From contig NZ_GG700631.1 in NCBI RefSeq assembly GCF_000162875.1, forward strand, positions 228,495-292,494: a stretch of 64,000 nt of DNA, read 5' to 3'. A program made the position numbers and the translations under genes. Shown one piece after another: positions 1 through 8,583 of this stretch. A model generated the notes under the pieces. That model did not search any database. It had not been told where the DNA came from and saw only the letters and a list, made by a program, of their open reading frames with translations. Source of the DNA: Slackia exigua ATCC 700122 (GTDB lineage: Bacteria > Actinomycetota > Coriobacteriia > Coriobacteriales > Eggerthellaceae). Numbering within the stretch: the stretch's first letter is position 1; the number at the start of each line of letters is the position of its first letter.

Positions 1-1
1 A

Positions 2-2245
2 TCGAGCGATCTCATCCTGGCCTCTCTCGAGCTGACGGGCACGACCTTCGAGACCGCATGCGACGGGATGCTGAGAACGATCGAATGCGACAGCAGCCGC
101 GAAGACGACGAGCACCACGCCCGTCTTCGCGCGCTCCTCCGCCAGATGATAGTCGACCAGGACTTCGTACGCGACGATGAGTCGACGTATGCGCGTCTGG
201 TGTTCGACTACTATTCTCTCTACTACAAGCTTTTAGAGACGCTCGTCGAGTTCTTCATGCCTAACGACCAGCCTCTTGGAAGCGAACGGAACAACCCTCC
301 GAAAGACAGCGACCGCAAGGAGCGGATCGAGCGTTACCTCGACATTCATTACGCCGAGACGATCACCCTCGATGCTCTTGCCGAGGAACTCTACTTGTCG
401 AAAGGCTACCTGTCACGTTTTTTCACGAAGAGCTTCGGAGTGAACTTCAACCACTATGTCAGAGAGCTGAGGTTGAAGCGGGCTCTGAACGAGCTTCTCT
501 ATACGGACAAGCCCATAACCCAGATTTCGTTCGACAACGGCTTCAGCGGATCATCGTATTTCAATCGAGCCTTCAAGAAGAAATACGGTGCGAGTCCCTC
601 GGAGATGCGTGCCGAGGTTCGCGCGAAAGAACACCGCGAGCAGATGAGCGCCGAAAGCAGGAAAGCCCTCGACAATCGCATAAGCCGCATCCTGGACGGA
701 AAGACGGAGCCTTTCGATTTCGCATGCGAAAGCCAGACATCCGAGTGCGACGTGCGCGAAAGCCTTCCGATCAAGCACTGTTGGAACAGCGTCATCAACG
801 TCGGAAGCGCCGCGGATGTTCTGAAGACGGATATCCAGGAGCACATCATGATGCTGCACAAGCGTATCGGCTGTGCATACATCCGCTTCTGGAATCCCTT
901 TTCCAGCGAGCTCCTGCTCGATGCGAACGAGACCATGGACGCGTACAACTTCATACGGCTCGACCAAATATTCGACACGTTGCTCAGCAATGGGATGAAG
1001 CCGTTCATCGTGCTGGAACCGAAGGCCGAACGAATCAATAAAACGCTTGATGACGTGATTTTCAGATCCGACCAAAAACGTTCCCTCGGAAGCGTTGAGT
1101 CGTGGAGCAGCATCGTCGTCGCGTTCATGAGGCACGTGACGCAGCGATACGGCGTTGAGGAAGTCGAAGATTGGATACTCGAGATACCCTTCGATGGATA
1201 CGTCGTCGACGGCGAGCATCCCCTGGACGGGTATTGCAGCCTGTTCGGGATAGCGCAGCGCGTCGCACGGGAATACGCGCACGGCATGAAGGTCGGCGGT
1301 CCGTCCCTCCCTTCGATAGATGCGAGGATCAAGGGAATCCTCATGGGGCTGCGAGAACGCGGCCACGAACCGGATTTCGTATCGACGGTCAGCTACGCCT
1401 ATGAGAAGAAGGAGGATGCATACCGATACTTCAAGCGAAGCGGAGACGAAGACTACCTGATCAAAGACATCGAGAGGATGGAACAGGCGATCATCGAAAC
1501 CGGCATGCGCGATGTCCCGTTGTATCTGACCGAATGGAACGAAACCGTCGTCGACCGAAACTGCCTCAACGATTCGTGCTACCGCGGAGCGTACATCGTG
1601 AAGAGCATGATCGAAATCGATGGACGCGTTTCATTGGCGAGTTACTACAGCGGCACCGACCGAAGAACGGATTTCTTCGATTCGCACCTGCTTCTTCAGG
1701 GAGGGAACGGGCTGGTCACCAGGGACGGGATCATGAAGCCGGCGGGATTCGCCCTGACTATGCTGGGAGGGCTTGCGCACTACCTCGTCTCATCGGGCGA
1801 CGGCTTCATGGTGACGACCGACCGCAGGCGCAATTACTACATCGTCGCCCATAACAAGAGGAAGCTCAGCTACCACTACTTCAAAACCGAGGAAGATTCC
1901 ATCGCCAAAGAGCTGCTGTCCCAATGCTTCGAAGACGATACGGTCATCGAGCGGACTATCGTGCTTGCAGGTATGGAGAACGGCAGCTACCAGGTTCGGA
2001 CACGGCGGGTCAACTCGCATGTGGGAAGCGTTCTCGATCTTTGGCGAGAGCTGGGATACAGCGATGCCCTCTCGAGCGGCGACGTACGCTACATCGAACA
2101 CGTCTGCGAGCCGCATCTTCAGATCGAAACCGTGGAAATCCGAGAGGGACGCATGCCCTTGAAACTCGTCATGGAGCCTAACGAAATCGCGTTCATGGAA
2201 ATCAGATGCCAACCCGCGCACCATCACGAGCCGAACCGAGCATGA
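2..2245 (+). CDS. AraC-family regulator with GH39-like domain, 5' truncated by window edge
   Basis: A transcription factor joining an AraC/XylS DNA-binding domain to a glycoside hydrolase family 39-like domain. The frame is open back to base 2 with no stop, so the real start and probably a cupin-like sensor domain lie outside the window. The two helix-turn-helix units are near bases 370-570 (LAEELYLSKGYLSRFF, then ISFDNGFSGSSYFNRAF). The remaining two thirds resembles a GH39 barrel. It keeps a LYLTEWNET strand near base 1520 where the family places its nucleophile, but the usual Asn-Glu-Pro acid/base segment reads LEIPFDGY near base 1180. The barrel may therefore sense a sugar rather than cleave one (inference). 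The gene converges on the acyl/hydrogenase operon. The regulator class is clear; its target is not known. Confidence 0.85.
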   Translation, partial: SSDLILASLELTGTTFETACDGMLRTIECDSSREDDEHHARLRALLRQMIVDQDFVRDDESTYARLVFDYYSLYYKLLETLVEFFMPNDQPLGSERNNPPKDSDRKERIERYLDIHYAETITLDALAEELYLSKGYLSRFFTKSFGVNFNHYVRELRLKRALNELLYTDKPITQISFDNGFSGSSYFNRAFKKKYGASPSEMRAEVRAKEHREQMSAESRKALDNRISRILDGKTEPFDFACESQTSECDVRESLPIKHCWNSVINVGSAADVLKTDIQEHIMMLHKRIGCAYIRFWNPFSSELLLDANETMDAYNFIRLDQIFDTLLSNGMKPFIVLEPKAERINKTLDDVIFRSDQKRSLGSVESWSSIVVAFMRHVTQRYGVEEVEDWILEIPFDGYVVDGEHPLDGYCSLFGIAQRVAREYAHGMKVGGPSLPSIDARIKGILMGLRERGHEPDFVSTVSYAYEKKEDAYRYFKRSGDEDYLIKDIERMEQAIIETGMRDVPLYLTEWNETVVDRNCLNDSCYRGAYIVKSMIEIDGRVSLASYYSGTDRRTDFFDSHLLLQGGNGLVTRDGIMKPAGFALTMLGGLAHYLVSSGDGFMVTTDRRRNYYIVAHNKRKLSYHYFKTEEDSIAKELLSQCFEDDTVIERTIVLAGMENGSYQVRTRRVNSHVGSVLDLWRELGYSDALSSGDVRYIEHVCEPHLQIETVEIREGRMPLKLVMEPNEIAFMEIRCQPAHHHEPNRA

Positions 2246-2313
2246 CCTTTCCGATACCTCGATCGAACGAGCGCCTTCGTATCCATCGATCGCACAAGGA
2301 GGCCGCGCCTGAT

Positions 2314-3018
2314 TCACTCCAGCAGATCGGTTAGGTTCAGCAGCGCGCATACAGGTCGGCTCCCCCCTGCCGCCACGCAGCATGCAGCGCTGTATCCTTC
2401 AGCAACTGCAAGTTCATGGAGAAATCCCGCATCGCCGAGCCCCTCGGCACGCAAACAGCCGTTTTCGCTACGAATGCCGATGCGCGGCAACCTGTCGTCG
2501 ATACCGCACCCGACCATCTTCGCGTAGCTTTCCTTCATGGTCCATAGGCGATACAGAAGCCTGATACGATCGTCCGCATCCTCCTCACTGGATATGAGCC
2601 GCCGTTCTTCTTCGGAGAAATACCGATGCGCCACCGTGAGAATCGCCTCGTCTTCACGGTAATGCTCTTGCACGTCGCAGCCTATCGATACCGTCGAAAA
2701 CCCGCACAGCGCCCATTCTCCGCTATGGGATATGCTGAAGTGCAGATTTTCCCTTTCCGGAAAAAACGGCTTGCCTGCATCGTTCAACGCGACGTTCAGC
2801 CTTCCTTCGGCGTAATCGTCTCCGGCTCCTGCAGCCTTAAGCCCATGCAGCCAGAGCACCGAAGCAGCAAGCGCCTGCCGACGTTCCGAATCGACCTTTG
2901 CGGACTCCACCCTCCTCTTCCTCGACTCGGGAATCATCCTATAGAAGCAGGAAAAGAGCCCCACATCTTCAAGCGGGACCGTACGTGCCGCATAGATCGT
3001 CGTGCTGCATTCACCCAT
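2314..3018 (-). CDS. Sfp-type 4'-phosphopantetheinyl transferase
   Basis: Transfers the phosphopantetheine arm from CoA to a serine of a carrier protein. The 234 residues fit the Sfp class. Visible family motifs are HFSISHSGEWA, the Mg-binding stretch SIGCDVQ, RYFSEEE and LWTMKESYAK. The start follows a strong AGGAGG about six bases upstream, and the gene overlaps the end of the preceding DUF1097 gene by 8 bases, so translation is probably coupled. It is the last gene of the long minus-strand operon. That operon also encodes a protein with an acyl-carrier domain (8584-9357), which is the obvious candidate substrate (inference). It could also serve other carrier proteins in the cell. Confidence 0.88.
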   Translation of the reverse strand: MGECSTTIYAARTVPLEDVGLFSCFYRMIPESRKRRVESAKVDSERRQALAASVLWLHGLKAAGAGDDYAEGRLNVALNDAGKPFFPERENLHFSISHSGEWALCGFSTVSIGCDVQEHYREDEAILTVAHRYFSEEERRLISSEEDADDRIRLLYRLWTMKESYAKMVGCGIDDRLPRIGIRSENGCLRAEGLGDAGFLHELAVAEGYSAACCVAAGGSRPVCALLNLTDLLE

Positions 3019-3514
3019 TCAGCCTCCTCAGCAAGGCTTTCTGGAAAACATCGACGCCGGCGCCGACATACCATACGCCCACCAGCATCGACATACCTAT
3101 TTGAATGGAGAGGCTGCCGAGTTGGGCAGCCCCGCACGGCGCCATGACGGTAAGGCCGATGGCCCAGCCGCAAAGCCAGGCAGGAGTGAAGATCAGCTTC
3201 GGAAATAGCGCGCCGATGATAACCGCAAGACCGCCCAGAACGAAGAGCAAGATGAAGGTCTCGAGGCTTTCGTTCAGCGGCATCCAGGCCATGAGCAGAA
3301 TGGCAAGAACGGCCCATGCGTCGCCGAGAAGAAAACCGACGGAGATCCTGGCCGCATCGGAAACCCTGTTCCCGTTCGTCACGTAAAGGCCGGCGCAAAT
3401 CAGCGCAACCGCACCGGTGGCCACCCCGATATGCGGGGCGGCCACCGCCCAGAGCGGCGGAAGCAGGGCGATTCCAAGCGCCAAGGTCAGGGTGTTTTTC
3501 CACGTCTCGCTCAT
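3011..3514 (-). CDS. DUF1097-family membrane protein
   Basis: A 167-residue, very hydrophobic protein with about five or six predicted membrane spans and no signal peptidase site. The Gly/Ala-rich segments (WLCGWAIGLTVMAPCGAAQ, LFVLGGLAVIIGALFPK) match the DUF1097 family, whose function is not established. It starts 18 bases after the hydrogenase stop and overlaps the phosphopantetheinyl transferase start, so it belongs to the same transcript. In this setting it could carry the substrate or product of the pathway or anchor the redox enzymes to the membrane, but nothing in the sequence decides this. Confidence 0.75.
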   Translation of the reverse strand: MSETWKNTLTLALGIALLPPLWAVAAPHIGVATGAVALICAGLYVTNGNRVSDAARISVGFLLGDAWAVLAILLMAWMPLNESLETFILLFVLGGLAVIIGALFPKLIFTPAWLCGWAIGLTVMAPCGAAQLGSLSIQIGMSMLVGVWYVGAGVDVFQKALLRRLNG

Positions 3515-3532
3515 TCGTCCGTCCGTTCGCGC

Positions 3533-5284
3533 CTATCGCATGGCATAGGTCGTATGCAGAAGGCGATGCGCCCTCTCGCTCCCAGGCTTTTCCAGGTACT
3601 CGTCGTACAGAAGCTTGATGTACGGGTTCTCGTGCGACTTCCTGACCTCGCTCTCGCTGTCGTTGCCGTACAGAGCGGCGGCACGCGCTGCGGGAACGTC
3701 GGCCAGCCTGCGCGCATACGCGCCCTGATGGGGCTGCCCGCCGCCGTTGACGCAGCCTCCCGGGCATGCCATGACCTCGATGAACTGGTAGTCCGCTTCT
3801 CCGTTCTTGACTTTGGTCAGCAGCATGTTCGCATTCGCAAGCCCCGACACGACGGCCACGCGCACGTCAGCGCCGTCGATATCGACCGACGCCTCCTTGA
3901 TGCCCGCCATCCCACGCACGGCAGCGAACTCGAAAGCGTCGAGTTCTTTGCCCGATATCGTTTCGCAGGCGGTGCGCAATGCGGCCTCCATCACGCCGCC
4001 CGATGCACCGAAGATGATGCCGGCTCCGGTGCCGAAGCCGAGCGGATGGTCGTATGCCGTGGCAGGATTCATGGCCTCCAGCTGGATTCCCGCATCCTTG
4101 AACATTTTGGCAAGCTCGTTCGTCGTCACGACGATGTCGACATCAGGCACCCCCGCGCCGTCTTCGTCATTCCTCGTGCACTCGAACTTCTTCGCCGTGC
4201 ACGGCATGACGCTCACGGTCACGATATCCTCTTTATCGAGGCCCTCCCTTTCGGCAAGGAAAGACTTGACGATCGCCCCGTGCATCTGATGCGGCGATTT
4301 GCATGATGAGATGTTATCGAGCATATCGGGATAGAAATGCTCGGCGTACTTGATCCAGCCCGGGCAGCACGAGGTGATCATCGGAAGCACGCCGTCATGC
4401 GCAATGCGGTCGACGAGCTCGTTCGCCTCCTCCACAATCGTGAGATCGGCGCCGAACTTGGTGTCGAACACCTTGTCGAAACCGAGCAGCCTCAAGCCTT
4501 CGGCGATCCGGCCCTCCACGTCGATGCCGAGAGGGAACTCGAAATCCTCGCCAAGGGCGGCACGCACGGCAGGAGCGACCTGCACCGCGACATATTTCTT
4601 CGGGTCGGCGAGCGCCGCATTCACCTCGTCGATGCAGGTTTTCTCGACCAGCGCGCCCACCGGGCACACCGCCACGCACTGGCCGCAATTCACGCAGCTC
4701 GCCGCTGCAAGGCCGGACGGAGACGATGGCGCGATAGTCGCATCGAGTCCCGTTCCGGTGCAGGCTATGGCAGACACCGCCTGCATCTTCGCGCATACGT
4801 TCACGCACCTCTTGCACCTGATGCATTTGTTGTTGTCGCGAATCAGGACGACCGAAGACGTGTCGATCTCTTCGATGTTATCGTCCGGTATATCGGGCTC
4901 GTCGGTAAATCCGTAGTCCTTCAAGAGCGTCTGCAGCTCGCAGCTCGAAGAGCGCAGGCAGTGCAGGCAGTCCTTGTCGTGAACCGCAAGGATCCTGGAA
5001 AGCGCCTCCTTGCGGGCCTCCACGGCCTTCGGACTCATGGTCTCGATCTCCATGCCCTCGCCGATTCTCGTTGTCGAGGCGTTGACCAACTTGCCATCTA
5101 CTTCCGCAACGCATACGCCGGATTCATCGACATCCACGATGCCCTGAAGGTAATAAAGCGTCGGAATAGGATGATTCAGATACTCCTTCTTGAATTTCAT
5201 GGTCTCAAAAGAGGCGTCTAGGACGGTCATGCCCTTTTCCATGGCATAATCGTAGCCATTGAGCTTTATATTCACGACGTTCAT
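3533..5284 (-). CDS. [FeFe]-hydrogenase catalytic subunit (group A-like)
   Basis: Reversible H2 formation at an H-cluster. All three active-site signatures are intact: TSCCPGW (residues 304-310, including the proton-relay Cys), MPCTAKKFE (360-368) and ACPGGCVNGGGQP (506-518). Upstream are a His-Cys cluster motif (H102, C106, C109, C115) and two [4Fe-4S] motifs (C154-C164 and C197-C207). The N-terminal plant-ferredoxin-like domain has lost its cluster ligands: the usual LCY reads LYY at residue 44, the paired Cys motif is reduced to C58, and the last ligand is S70. The ATG overlaps the stop of the flavoprotein gene by four bases (ATGA), which suggests a tight complex with it. The maturases lie in the divergent operon. 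Confidence 0.93.
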   Translation of the reverse strand: MNVVNIKLNGYDYAMEKGMTVLDASFETMKFKKEYLNHPIPTLYYLQGIVDVDESGVCVAEVDGKLVNASTTRIGEGMEIETMSPKAVEARKEALSRILAVHDKDCLHCLRSSSCELQTLLKDYGFTDEPDIPDDNIEEIDTSSVVLIRDNNKCIRCKRCVNVCAKMQAVSAIACTGTGLDATIAPSSPSGLAAASCVNCGQCVAVCPVGALVEKTCIDEVNAALADPKKYVAVQVAPAVRAALGEDFEFPLGIDVEGRIAEGLRLLGFDKVFDTKFGADLTIVEEANELVDRIAHDGVLPMITSCCPGWIKYAEHFYPDMLDNISSCKSPHQMHGAIVKSFLAEREGLDKEDIVTVSVMPCTAKKFECTRNDEDGAGVPDVDIVVTTNELAKMFKDAGIQLEAMNPATAYDHPLGFGTGAGIIFGASGGVMEAALRTACETISGKELDAFEFAAVRGMAGIKEASVDIDGADVRVAVVSGLANANMLLTKVKNGEADYQFIEVMACPGGCVNGGGQPHQGAYARRLADVPAARAAALYGNDSESEVRKSHENPYIKLLYDEYLEKPGSERAHRLLHTTYAMR

Positions 5285-7062
5285 TCGGCCTCTCCTTCCG
5301 CGAAGAACGTTTCCGGGTCGAATTCATCCACATGGCCATCCGGAATCCGATAGCCCTGAGGCCTGACCGGGTATCTCCACATCGGGATATCCTCCGTGAA
5401 CAGTTCCATCTCTCCGTCTTCGCCCTGTCTGATGTTGATCCACTTGAGCCAATGCGCGTTGTCGGGCTCCGGGTAGTCCTTGCGAAAGTGGGGATACATG
5501 ATGCCGCGGCTTTCCGTACGCATCTCGGCCGAGCGATAGATCATCTCAAGGCAAAGAATCGTATCGGCGGCCTCCAAGCACCTCGCAAGCGTATGCGGAT
5601 CGTCGGCGGTCAGACGGGGGACGATCTCCTTCATCCTCTTGATGTCGCCGAAAACGTCCTGGATCGCGTCTTCGCTCTTAAGAACGCTCTTATTGACGTC
5701 GAAGATATACCGCTCGATCGTGTCGTAGATGACTTTCGGGCTGCACCCGTTCGGACGATTCAGCGGCGCGTAGATCTTCTCCTTGCATTCGGCTATCTGA
5801 TCGAGCTGCAGATCGTCCCATTCTGCAGCAGCCGCATAAGGAGCTATGCTGTCGCCGGCCATCATGCCGGTCGTCGAAGCGTTTCCCAAGCCGTCGCCGC
5901 GCGTCCAGCCGAAATATGCATTGCCCTGCGTGGACACCTTTCCGGGGGCCCATAGGCCTTCCACATCGGTTCTGATCCCGGCATCGACCTTGACCGGCTC
6001 CACCTGAAGCACCGTCTTGATGGTCGTCTCTGGCTTCGTTCCGATGTCTCCGAGGTTCATCGCCGTCTTCTTGAACACGAGCTCTTCCCAGGCAAGCTTG
6101 TCGCGGAACATGCGCTGGGTCGATTCGTCCATGTCCGTGCCGCCGATCATCTCACGGACCTCGTCGGGCTTCTCGAGATCGACCCAAAGCGGGCCGTTGC
6201 CAAGAGCGACTTCCTTCACCATGGCATCCACAAGCGCAGGCGTGACTTCCCATTCGAGATGCCCGATGTATTTCTGGGTCAGGTTCTCGCCATGCTTGTT
6301 GCGAATCATGTTGAATCCGCCGTAAATCGGGGTGTTGGTCTTCTTGAACACGACGTCGACCTGGGTGGAGAATTCCACGTTGCGCATGATCGCGCCCACA
6401 CGGTACATGGCGCCGACACCCGTGCCGTACCCCATGAATTCAAGACCGATCTTCTTGAAGTGGCATCCCTGCGTGGCCATGGCCACCGCCTTCGCATGGA
6501 AGACCATGCACTCCATATGATCGGCATCGAACCCGATGGCGCCGATGACCTTCTTCGAGGCGCTCGTCAGCAGTTCGAAGACATTGACGCGGCTCATGAG
6601 GCGAATGCCGAGCTTCAACGCGAAATCGCGAAGCTGCTTGCATACGTCGAGCGAGACGCCGCCCATATCGAGCGCATCCGGGATGAACGGAAGAGGAGCG
6701 GCCTTGCCGTCGTCATCGCAGGACGTGATGACGCCGCAATGCCTCATGTAATCGAGGTTGTCCCGATGCACGACGAGATAATCCCTGAGGAATTCCTGGT
6801 CGTTCAGAAACGGCGTATGCGCGTTAACCAGATAGGCAAGGGCATGCTGCACGCCGTTGGGATGTTTGGAAGTGGCGCGGATGCCGTTTCCTGCTTTCGT
6901 GGCCTGGCCGTTCCAGCCGATGACCCCCTTGTCGACAACCAGGATATCAAGCGATGGATCATTCTCTTTCGCCCTGATGGCAGTCACAAGTCCCGACATT
7001 CCTCCACCGACCACGAGGATGTCTGCGGTGTGAAGCGTGCCGTAATCTTCTACGTCGGCCAC
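5281..7062 (-). CDS. AprA-like FAD oxidoreductase subunit
   Basis: A soluble 593-residue flavoprotein of the fumarate reductase/adenylylsulfate reductase alpha superfamily. The N-terminal dinucleotide fold is DILVVGGGMSGLVTAI, followed by GWNGQATKAGNGI, which resembles the AprA flavin region. A late FAD segment reads GLWAPGKVSTQGNAYFGW. There is no Tat or Sec signal, unlike the other flavoproteins in this window. The start is GTG at 7062, supported by AAGGGGG seven bases upstream. It sits 14 bases after the ferredoxin stop and overlaps the hydrogenase start, so flavoprotein, ferredoxin and hydrogenase probably work as one electron-transfer unit. No sulfate-activation genes are present here, so APS reduction is unlikely; the substrate is unknown. 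Confidence 0.82.
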   Translation of the reverse strand: MADVEDYGTLHTADILVVGGGMSGLVTAIRAKENDPSLDILVVDKGVIGWNGQATKAGNGIRATSKHPNGVQHALAYLVNAHTPFLNDQEFLRDYLVVHRDNLDYMRHCGVITSCDDDGKAAPLPFIPDALDMGGVSLDVCKQLRDFALKLGIRLMSRVNVFELLTSASKKVIGAIGFDADHMECMVFHAKAVAMATQGCHFKKIGLEFMGYGTGVGAMYRVGAIMRNVEFSTQVDVVFKKTNTPIYGGFNMIRNKHGENLTQKYIGHLEWEVTPALVDAMVKEVALGNGPLWVDLEKPDEVREMIGGTDMDESTQRMFRDKLAWEELVFKKTAMNLGDIGTKPETTIKTVLQVEPVKVDAGIRTDVEGLWAPGKVSTQGNAYFGWTRGDGLGNASTTGMMAGDSIAPYAAAAEWDDLQLDQIAECKEKIYAPLNRPNGCSPKVIYDTIERYIFDVNKSVLKSEDAIQDVFGDIKRMKEIVPRLTADDPHTLARCLEAADTILCLEMIYRSAEMRTESRGIMYPHFRKDYPEPDNAHWLKWINIRQGEDGEMELFTEDIPMWRYPVRPQGYRIPDGHVDEFDPETFFAEGEAE

Positions 7063-7076
7063 GTCGTTTCCCCCTT

Positions 7077-7364
7077 CTATTCCTGGTCCAGCGCAATGAG
7101 GCCGGCGCTATATTCCAGCGGGTCGACCTGCAGCGGAGAAATGACCTGAATATCGATGACGCTATTCAGGCAATCCATCTCGCACTGATAGCACAGCACG
7201 CAATCATCCGGATATCGAGGATAGGCATGCTCCGTGCCCGCATCCCACTGCCAGACGTCTTCCTGGCACCTCCGTATGCATCTTTTGCAGCCGCAGCAGC
7301 GGTCGACGTCCACGACGTAGCGCACGCTCTGCTGCTGGCCTTTGTTCTCGACGATGATTTTCAT
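7077..7364 (-). CDS. AprB-like two-[4Fe-4S] ferredoxin subunit
   Basis: A 95-residue iron-sulfur protein with two four-cysteine motifs, CCGCKRCIRRC and CVLCYQCEMDC, and a C-terminal tail of about 30 residues. The layout resembles the beta subunit of adenylylsulfate reductase and related ferredoxin partners of FAD subunits. The ATG follows AAGGGGGAA. The next gene, the AprA-like flavoprotein, uses a ribosome-binding site that overlaps this stop codon. Its likely job is to pass electrons between the flavin and the hydrogenase (inference from gene order). A 97-base gap separates it from the acyl kinase upstream. Confidence 0.85.
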   Translation of the reverse strand: MKIIVENKGQQQSVRYVVDVDRCCGCKRCIRRCQEDVWQWDAGTEHAYPRYPDDCVLCYQCEMDCLNSVIDIQVISPLQVDPLEYSAGLIALDQE

Positions 7365-7461
7365 ACGCGGTTCCCCCTTCTTGCAGATCGCGCATCCCGA
7401 AGGACGGCAGGACCTACGCGGCTCGGCTGCATTCCTGTTTCAGCTTCGCCGCCGATCGCGT

Positions 7462-8571
7462 TCAGTCATCCCACTCGAATCCATCCCACACCGGCTTGCC
7501 CGTATAGGTCTTGGCTTCCTCTTCGCCGCTCAGAACCCTGATCGCTCCGAAACCGAGCGCTTCCGTCTCGAAGCTGCCGGGATACACGTGCACAGGAGCG
7601 ATCCAACCGACATACTCCTTGATCTGATCGCACAGCTCGCCGTCGTGGGCCATGCCTCCCGTAAGCAGGATGGCGTCGACCTCCCCCTTCATGGCGCCGG
7701 CCATCATCGCCGTCCACTTTCCGATGGAATACACCATGGTCCGATACACCAGCGCGGCTTTGCGGTCGCCGTCCGCGATCATGCCCTTCACCTCGCGCAG
7801 ATCGTCCGTTCCGCACCAGGCGAGCAGGCCGCCCGTGCTCGACGCGTAAGTCTTGGCCTCATCCGGCGAGATGCCCTTTTCCATGCAGGCCAGAACGTCA
7901 TCGATGCAGATATCCCCCGACCGGTTCGGAGATAGCGGCCCCTGCCCGTCGCCTGCGCGATTCCCGTCGATCATGCGGCCTTTTCTGTGGGCGGTGATGC
8001 TTATTCCGCCCCCCATATGCAGGATGATGTAGTTGCTGTCCTCGTACCGCACGCCGACGTTTCGGCTATGACGGATCGCCACCTGCTTCTGGTTGAGCGG
8101 ATGCGATTTCGCCGGGCGGTAGATGCCGGGGATCCCGGTGATTCGCGCCTCGTCGCACAGTTCGTCCGTCGGCATGGGATTCACGAAGAACGCCGGAATG
8201 CCGTATTGCTTCCCCAATTCATACGACATGATGATGCCGAGCGACGCCGGATGCCGGATGCCTGCGACATCGTTCAGCGCATGCTCGTACACGCGCTCGT
8301 CGATGCGGTATGTGCCGCCTTCGCAAGGGTACAGCCCCACGCCGCGCCCGGAAACGGCATCGATATCCGACAGCTTGATGCCGTGCTCGTCGAGCGCCTT
8401 CAGAATCGTTTCCATGCGGACAGGCTCTTGATCGGCGAAGGTTTCGCAATCCGCGAAATCCTCCTTATGATGGTCGACCGCGATGTCGAGGATGACCTCG
8501 TCTCCTCTGACGACTCCCATCTTGGTGCTGCTCGAGCCGGGATTGATCGTCAGTACCGTGTATTCTTTCAT
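7462..8571 (-). CDS. buk: Butyrate-kinase-type acyl kinase
   Basis: An ASKHA-fold kinase that makes ATP from an acyl phosphate and ADP. The N-terminus LTINPGSSSTKMGV is the phosphate-1 loop typical of butyrate and branched-chain fatty acid kinases. HMGGGISITAHRKGRMID and ILLTGGMAHD fit the other conserved segments, and 369 residues is the normal family length. ATG 8571 is preferred over the in-frame GTG at 8577 because AGGAAGG is then well spaced. It lies in the same operon as a phosphate acyltransferase (10681-11679), the standard partner for substrate-level phosphorylation. Acetate, propionate or branched acids are possible substrates; butyrate specificity is assumed from the family, not shown. 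Confidence 0.88.
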   Translation of the reverse strand: MKEYTVLTINPGSSSTKMGVVRGDEVILDIAVDHHKEDFADCETFADQEPVRMETILKALDEHGIKLSDIDAVSGRGVGLYPCEGGTYRIDERVYEHALNDVAGIRHPASLGIIMSYELGKQYGIPAFFVNPMPTDELCDEARITGIPGIYRPAKSHPLNQKQVAIRHSRNVGVRYEDSNYIILHMGGGISITAHRKGRMIDGNRAGDGQGPLSPNRSGDICIDDVLACMEKGISPDEAKTYASSTGGLLAWCGTDDLREVKGMIADGDRKAALVYRTMVYSIGKWTAMMAGAMKGEVDAILLTGGMAHDGELCDQIKEYVGWIAPVHVYPGSFETEALGFGAIRVLSGEEEAKTYTGKPVWDGFEWDD

Positions 8572-8583
8572 GCGCACGCCTTC

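Noticed and set aside
3431..5221. Long plus-strand open frames opposite the hydrogenase gene
   Set aside because: They are shadows of the GC-rich coding strand with no family motifs; the minus-strand hydrogenase has complete active-site signatures.
5281..7364. Genuine adenylylsulfate reductase AprAB
   Set aside because: No ATP sulfurylase, dissimilatory sulfite reductase or Qmo genes are present, and the neighbours are acyl-phosphate and hydrogenase genes; only superfamily-level similarity is claimed.
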